A stretch of 9,075 nt of DNA, taken from NCBI GenBank assembly GCA_019418605.1, contig DYBN01000058.1:1-9075 (forward strand), read 5' to 3'. This document shows positions 5,769 to 9,075 of this stretch, piece by piece. The notes beneath the pieces were generated by a model. It made no database searches and was not told where the DNA came from. It was given only the letters and a program-made list of their open reading frames with translations. The first letter of the stretch is position 1; each line of letters starts with the position of its first letter. This DNA is from Sutterella sp. (lineage in GTDB: Bacteria; Pseudomonadota; Gammaproteobacteria; Burkholderiales; Burkholderiaceae_F). The position numbers were made by a program, and so were the translations under genes.

Positions 5769-6778
5769 TGGCGCAGACCAATGCATCCGTCTCCCGCAAG
5801 AGGCGGCCGCGGCGCAGCGCCCCGAGAGCGCTTCGCAAGTTCAACAAGCCGCTTCCCAAAATCTTCTTTTGCGGAGACCCGCACGGGGAGTTTGGCTTCA
5901 TCAACGAGGCCGTGGAGAAATTCCGCCCGGATGCGGTGGTGATTCTCGGAGACCTTCAGCCGCAAGACGACATCGAGAAGGTGTTGGGTCCCGCACTTGC
6001 GCTCACGCAGGTCTGGTGGATTCCGGGTAACCACGACACCGACACCGAAGAGTGCTACGACAGGCTCTGGCACGGGGTGCTCGCGGGCAGAAACCTGCAC
6101 GGGCGCGTGGGCAACGTGGCGGGCGTGCGCATCGCGGGGCTCGGAGGCGTCTTTCGCGGCCAGATCTGGATGCCCGATCTTGAGCCCAACTATCGGTCGG
6201 CGCAGATGTTCGTCAAGCGAAGCCCCCGCTCAAACCTCTGGAGAGGCGGACTGCCGAGGCGGCACCGCTCCTCGATATTCCCGAGCGTCTACGAAAGTCT
6301 CGGCAAGCAGCAGGCCGACGTGCTCGTCACCCACGAGGCGGCCGGGTGCCATCACAAGGGCTTTGCCGCCATCGACCGGCTCGCAAAGAGCCTGGGCGTG
6401 CGCTGGCTCTTTCACGGACACCAGCACGAGGATCACGACTACGGGCAGTACAAGGGCATGATTGTGCGCGCGGTGGGCTACCGCGGCATCGTGGATTTGC
6501 AGGGGCACGTCGTGCGCGAGTCCGAAATCGATCCGCGCGATCTGTTTGCCATGCAGTCCGCGGGCGAAGAGCCGCCGCCCGAAGTGCTCGACAGCGTGCA
6601 GTTTGATCCCATGCCAAGGCCGCAGGTGCGACGCAGGCGTCGCCGGCGCGGCGGCGGTGCGACTTCGCAGACGGCCCCGGCAACGGGCGCAGTGATTGCG
6701 CCGCACTCGGCCGGCGCGCGACCAAGAGAGGGGGTTTCAAGGCCCTCGCGGCGCGGTCCGGCCAAAAATCAAGCCTGA
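5768..6778 (+). CDS. Calcineurin-like metallophosphoesterase with basic tails
   Basis: The protein has 336 residues from this start, or 337 from the in-frame ATG at 5765, whose numbering is used here. It carries the full motif set of dinuclear-metal phosphoesterases: GDPHG (37-41), GDLQ (62-65), GNHD (88-91), VTHE (188-191) and GHQH (218-221). D38, H40, D63, N89, H190, H218 and H221 supply the metal ligands. The enzyme should be active, but the family hydrolyses many phosphomonoesters and diesters, so the substrate is unknown. Notable additions are a basic N-terminus (RKRRPRRSAPRALRK, 11-25), a basic Arg/Trp-containing insert (about 129-175) and a C-terminal tail with seven consecutive arginines (289-295) and more Arg/Pro. 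These suggest a nucleic-acid or ribosome-associated protein. There is no signal peptide, so it is cytoplasmic. It is coupled to the WYL regulator and followed by a strong terminator. Confidence 0.85.
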   Translation: MAQTNASVSRKRRPRRSAPRALRKFNKPLPKIFFCGDPHGEFGFINEAVEKFRPDAVVILGDLQPQDDIEKVLGPALALTQVWWIPGNHDTDTEECYDRLWHGVLAGRNLHGRVGNVAGVRIAGLGGVFRGQIWMPDLEPNYRSAQMFVKRSPRSNLWRGGLPRRHRSSIFPSVYESLGKQQADVLVTHEAAGCHHKGFAAIDRLAKSLGVRWLFHGHQHEDHDYGQYKGMIVRAVGYRGIVDLQGHVVRESEIDPRDLFAMQSAGEEPPPEVLDSVQFDPMPRPQVRRRRRRRGGGATSQTAPATGAVIAPHSAGARPREGVSRPSRRGPAKNQA

Positions 6779-6786
6779 ACGTGAAG

Positions 6787-6816
6787 ACGGCCGCCGGGTT
6801 TTTCCCCGACGGCCGT
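6787..6816 (+). terminator. Strong hairpin terminator between converging genes
   Basis: ACGGCCG (6787-6793) pairs with CGGCCGT (6810-6816). Past a C·A mismatch, CGGG (6795-6798) pairs with CCCG (6805-6808) around a T-rich loop. Three T residues follow on the plus strand. It lies 8 bp past the phosphoesterase stop and 37 bp from the moeA stop on the other strand. It most likely ends the plus-strand operon and may also end moeA transcripts. Confidence 0.75.
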
Positions 6817-6853
6817 TTACGCAGGATGCCGCCCTCCGGGAGAGGAGCGCCTT

Positions 6854-8095
6854 TTAGCTCAGCAGGTCGTGCACGAGCTGACAGCGCACGATGTCGCCCT
6901 TTTTGACTTGATCAACATCGTGGTCAAGGCAGATGATCACTTCGGCGCGCGTAGCTGACAACATCGACGAGGAGCTCTGGTTGGCGATGGGCTCGACCAC
7001 GGCGGCGCCGTTGTCGTAGCGCGTGATGACGCCGCGCACGAATTCGGCGCGGCCTGGCTTTTTGCGGATGTCGCAGCCAGCGACGGCGCGGCGCTCGACG
7101 GGCCAGAGCGCTCGCGTTTGCCCCTGCATGTGCAGGATGGCGCCCCGCACGAACTCAAGGAAGGTGACGAACGTGGCCACGGGGTTGCCCGGCAGCACAA
7201 ACACGGGCTTTTGGCCGATGCGCCCGAAGCGCATCGGACGGCCCGGGCGCATGTTGACGGTCCAGTCGAAGATTTCGCCCATGGTGCGGATTTGGCGCTG
7301 CGAGTAGTCGGCCGAGCTGTCGGCCGCGCCGCCCGTGATGATGATCATCTGGTTGCGGTCGCGGGCAAGGCGCAGCTCCATGTTGATGCGGTTGGGATCG
7401 TCGGAAATGGCGCCGGCGTACGAGACCGTGCAGCCGAGATTGCGCAAAAGCGCGCACAGCATCAGGCCCGAGGCGTTGTAGACGTGGTTAAGGGGCAGCG
7501 CATAGCCAGGCTCAACGAGTTCGTCGCCGGTGCAGATGACGGCGACGTTCAGAGAATCGGCCACCATCACCTTGTCAACGCCGATGGAGGAGAGAAGCCC
7601 GATGTGAGAGGCCTCGATGCGCGTGCCGGCTTCAATGACCGTTTGCCCGGCGCGGATGTCTTCGCCAGCGTGCCGCACATTGGCCCCGGGCTTGACGTCG
7701 GCGATGTTAAACGTGACGTCGTAGTCGGTAAAGGAGGTCTTTTCGTAGGCAATGACGGTGTCGCACCAATCGGGAAGCTTGGCGCCGGTGGTGATGCGGG
7801 CTGCCATGGGCTGCAGGGGCTTGGCGCCTGCAAGCGGGTGGCCGGCAAGGCTCGTGCCGGTCAAGGGCAGCGTCACGCGCTCCTTGTCTTTGACGTCGTC
7901 GTAGCAAAAGGCGTAGCCGTCCATGGCCGAATTGGTGTAGGCGGGCAGATCAATGCTGCTTCTGACGGAGCGCGCAAGCACCTTGCGGTGCGCAACAAGA
8001 AGGGGAACGGTGTCGGCGGCGGGGATTCTCGGACAGGTCTCGAGAATGAAGCGGCGGGCCTGATCGACTGTGATAGATTGCGCTGTGGTAGCCAT
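6854..8095 (-). CDS. moeA: Molybdopterin molybdenumtransferase MoeA
   Basis: MoeA inserts molybdate into adenylylated molybdopterin, releasing AMP and giving molybdenum cofactor in the cytoplasm. At 413 residues it matches the family length. Recognisable motifs in order are LPAYTNSAMDGYA (50-62, with the conserved aspartate D59), ITTGAKLP (101-108), HAGEDIRAG (142-150), ICTGDEL (187-193) and FVLPGNPVATFVTF (299-312). The glycine-rich loop usually written SGGVSVG(E/D) reads TGGAADSSADY here (254-264): same length, but the central residues differ, so it may be a divergent MoeA paralogue. The start is forced, because an in-frame TGA lies a few codons upstream with no other start codon between. 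No Shine-Dalgarno sequence precedes it. It is divergent from mobA, the next enzyme in cofactor maturation. Confidence 0.94.
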   Translation of the reverse strand: MATTAQSITVDQARRFILETCPRIPAADTVPLLVAHRKVLARSVRSSIDLPAYTNSAMDGYAFCYDDVKDKERVTLPLTGTSLAGHPLAGAKPLQPMAARITTGAKLPDWCDTVIAYEKTSFTDYDVTFNIADVKPGANVRHAGEDIRAGQTVIEAGTRIEASHIGLLSSIGVDKVMVADSLNVAVICTGDELVEPGYALPLNHVYNASGLMLCALLRNLGCTVSYAGAISDDPNRINMELRLARDRNQMIIITGGAADSSADYSQRQIRTMGEIFDWTVNMRPGRPMRFGRIGQKPVFVLPGNPVATFVTFLEFVRGAILHMQGQTRALWPVERRAVAGCDIRKKPGRAEFVRGVITRYDNGAAVVEPIANQSSSSMLSATRAEVIICLDHDVDQVKKGDIVRCQLVHDLLS

Positions 8096-8118
8096 CGGAT
8101 GTCTGATGTTTCGAAATC

Positions 8119-8179
8119 AAGAGTGCCCGATCCCGCGCCGTCTAAAGACAAAAACGCCGACAAGGATTGTCGGGCTCTT
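8119..8179. promoter_or_regulatory. Alternative hairpins in the moeA-mobA intergenic region
   Basis: CCGACAA (8157-8163) and TTGTCGG (8167-8173) form a perfect 7-bp stem with a 3-nt loop. On the minus strand it is followed, after CG, by five T residues (8150-8154), so it looks like a terminator in the moeA leader. The same right arm can instead pair over a longer distance: TCGGGCTCTT (8170-8179) with AAGAG-TG-CCCGA (8119-8130), leaving a 2-nt bulge. The two folds exclude each other. I see no match to a known riboswitch class. Confidence 0.4.
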
Positions 8180-8210
8180 CAGACAGCCGCCGGAGGACGG
8201 AGCCCAGCGA

Positions 8211-8915
8211 ATGTTAAAGCAAGCGCCCGAGCCGATGTTGGATAGGAATGATTCCGTTAGTGTGGAAACCAAAAAGGTCTCAGAGGGCAATGCCTCGCAC
8301 GCCTTTATTCCGGTAGTCGGCGCGCAAGGCGCCGTGACCGCGATCGTTCTTGCCGGAGGCGCAGCCACCCGCATGGGCGGCGCAGACAAGGGATTGATCG
8401 AAATGAACGGGCGCCCTTTCGTTGCGCATGTGCTTGAGCGCATTCGTCCGCAGTGCGCGCACGTGGTGATCAGCGCCAACCGCAACCAGGAGCGCTACGC
8501 AGCCTTCGGCCACCCGGTCGTGGCCGATGAGACGGAGGGCTTTCAGGGGCCGCTGGCCGGCATCGCCGCGGCTCTTGCCGTCATCAAGACTCCGCTTGCA
8601 GTCGTCGTTCCCTGCGACAGTCCCTATCTTGCAGCCGACTACGTTCAAAGGCTTGCAGCGCCCTTTTTGGAGCAAAGAGGCGTTTGCGCAAGCGCAGCCC
8701 GCGCCGAGGGCCGCGAGCAGCCTGTCTTCATGATGATTCAAACGAATCTGCGGGAAAGTCTTTTGGCCTACCTCTCGCAGGGCGGGCGCAGGGTGCGCGC
8801 CTGGCTTGAATCAGCGGGCGTGGTTTGGGTCGACTTTCCCGACATCAAAGCCTTTGACAATCTCAACACGCCGCAGGACGTCGCGCGCGCCGAGCGCCTT
8901 GACAAGGCGCATTGA
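8211..8915 (+). CDS. mobA: Molybdenum cofactor guanylyltransferase MobA
   Basis: MobA transfers GMP from GTP to molybdenum cofactor, making the MGD form used by DMSO-reductase-family enzymes such as nitrate and formate oxidoreductases. The nucleotide-binding signature LAGGAATRMGGADKG is at residues 47-61, followed by ETEGFQGPLAGI (107-118), the metal-binding PCDSPYL (134-140) and the C-terminal FDNLNTPQD (215-223). The frame is open back to 8070 inside moeA. The ATG at 8211 is preferred because GGAG (8199-8202) sits 8 nt upstream, giving 234 residues. That leaves about 40 residues before the fold, more than in E. coli MobA (194 residues). A GTG at 8334 would give 193 residues but leaves almost nothing before the first strand. 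Start confidence is moderate; family assignment is firm. Confidence 0.93.
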   Translation: MLKQAPEPMLDRNDSVSVETKKVSEGNASHAFIPVVGAQGAVTAIVLAGGAATRMGGADKGLIEMNGRPFVAHVLERIRPQCAHVVISANRNQERYAAFGHPVVADETEGFQGPLAGIAAALAVIKTPLAVVVPCDSPYLAADYVQRLAAPFLEQRGVCASAARAEGREQPVFMMIQTNLRESLLAYLSQGGRRVRAWLESAGVVWVDFPDIKAFDNLNTPQDVARAERLDKAH

Positions 8916-8945
8916 AGGCGGCCGGTCGAAGAAAAAAGTTTTCTT
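8894..8945 (+). terminator. Weak candidate terminator region after mobA
   Basis: Two hairpins follow each other. GCGCCTT/AAGGCGC (8894-8910) lies in the last mobA codons. AAGAAAA/TTTTCTT (8929-8945) is A/T-only apart from one pair and ends in T residues. Neither alone is a textbook terminator: the first lacks a T-run and the second has a weak stem. Together they may slow or end transcription before the strong promoter downstream. Confidence 0.3.
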
Positions 8946-8984
8946 TGATTTCAACGATTTGGCACGGAAGACTGTCTGCGCGTG

Positions 8985-9023
8985 AAAAATTTCCTTGACA
9001 GCGGCAAAAAACATCTTCACAAT
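8985..9023 (+). promoter_or_regulatory. Strong sigma70 promoter, stable-RNA type
   Basis: A consensus TTGACA (8995-9000) is 17 nt from CACAAT (9018-9023, four of six to TATAAT). AAAAATTT (8985-8992) directly upstream resembles an UP element. The -10 is followed by GCGCACC, a GC-rich discriminator much like that of E. coli rrnB P1 (GCGCCACC), which is typical of promoters under stringent control. Transcription would start near 9030 and run out of the window. Right at the start lies a 9-bp stem TCGCTTGGA/TCCGAGCGA (9031-9053, one G·U pair). The driven gene is not visible; an rRNA or tRNA operon is a reasonable guess. Confidence 0.65.
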
Positions 9024-9075
9024 GCGCACCTCGCTTGGAGCTGATCCGAGCGAAACAAGCAGGAACCCTTACGAC

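Noticed and set aside
4827..5786. Long minus-strand ORF of 319 codons
   Set aside because: It is antisense to the WYL regulator and lacks any recognisable domain.
8112..8128. Sigma54-like GGGCAC...TTG on the minus strand before moeA
   Set aside because: The GC element expected about 10 nt after GG is missing, so it does not fit the -24/-12 consensus.
7118..8245. Long plus-strand ORF of 375 codons
   Set aside because: It is antisense to moeA, whose motifs are unmistakable. High GC at third positions keeps the opposite frame open.
1..9075. CRISPR array
   Set aside because: No regularly spaced direct repeats of 20-40 bp were seen anywhere; the only repeats are the short pairs listed.

Overview
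The window looks like chromosomal DNA of a GC-rich Gram-negative betaproteobacterium, most likely order Burkholderiales and possibly Sutterellaceae. The placement is an inference. It rests on a LolA lipoprotein carrier (so an outer membrane is present), a short-linker FtsK of about 800 residues, a CCA-encoding tRNA-Ala(CGC), and strong GC bias in the coding regions. No ribosomal RNA or taxon-specific marker lies inside the window.

Layout. Positions 1-793 hold no convincing gene and are visibly less GC-rich than the rest. They contain probable IS21-family debris at the left edge, an 11-bp tandem duplication, a hairpin cluster ending in a clear intrinsic terminator (499-531), two weak small ORFs, and the terminator (751-786) of the tRNA-Ala gene (794-869, minus). 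Next, on the minus strand, is a one-domain thioredoxin with a CVDC active site. A 247-bp divergent intergenic region full of inverted repeats separates it from a plus-strand block: ftsK and lolA (4-bp overlap), then a WYL-domain regulator overlapping a basic-tailed metallophosphoesterase. A bidirectional-looking terminator (6787-6816) separates this block from moeA (minus). moeA is divergent from mobA (plus) across about 115 bp that can fold into alternative hairpins. The last 90 bases hold a strong sigma70 promoter with an A/T-rich upstream element and a GC-rich discriminator, firing out of the window. It resembles rRNA/tRNA operon promoters.

Function. FtsK (chromosome dimer resolution and division) and LolA (lipoprotein transport to the outer membrane) are adjacent housekeeping genes, as in many proteobacteria. 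In E. coli the next gene is rarA; here a WYL regulator and a calcineurin-type phosphoesterase occupy that place. Those two are translationally coupled and probably act together, which makes them the best candidate for an undescribed functional unit, though nothing in the sequence proves it. MoeA and MobA carry out late molybdenum-cofactor steps: molybdate insertion, then GMP attachment to give the bis-MGD cofactor.

Translation signals are uneven. trx, lolA and the phosphoesterase have good Shine-Dalgarno sequences. ftsK, the WYL gene and moeA have none that I can see. ftsK has a perfect TATAAT only 9 nt before its ATG, so its mRNA may be nearly leaderless.
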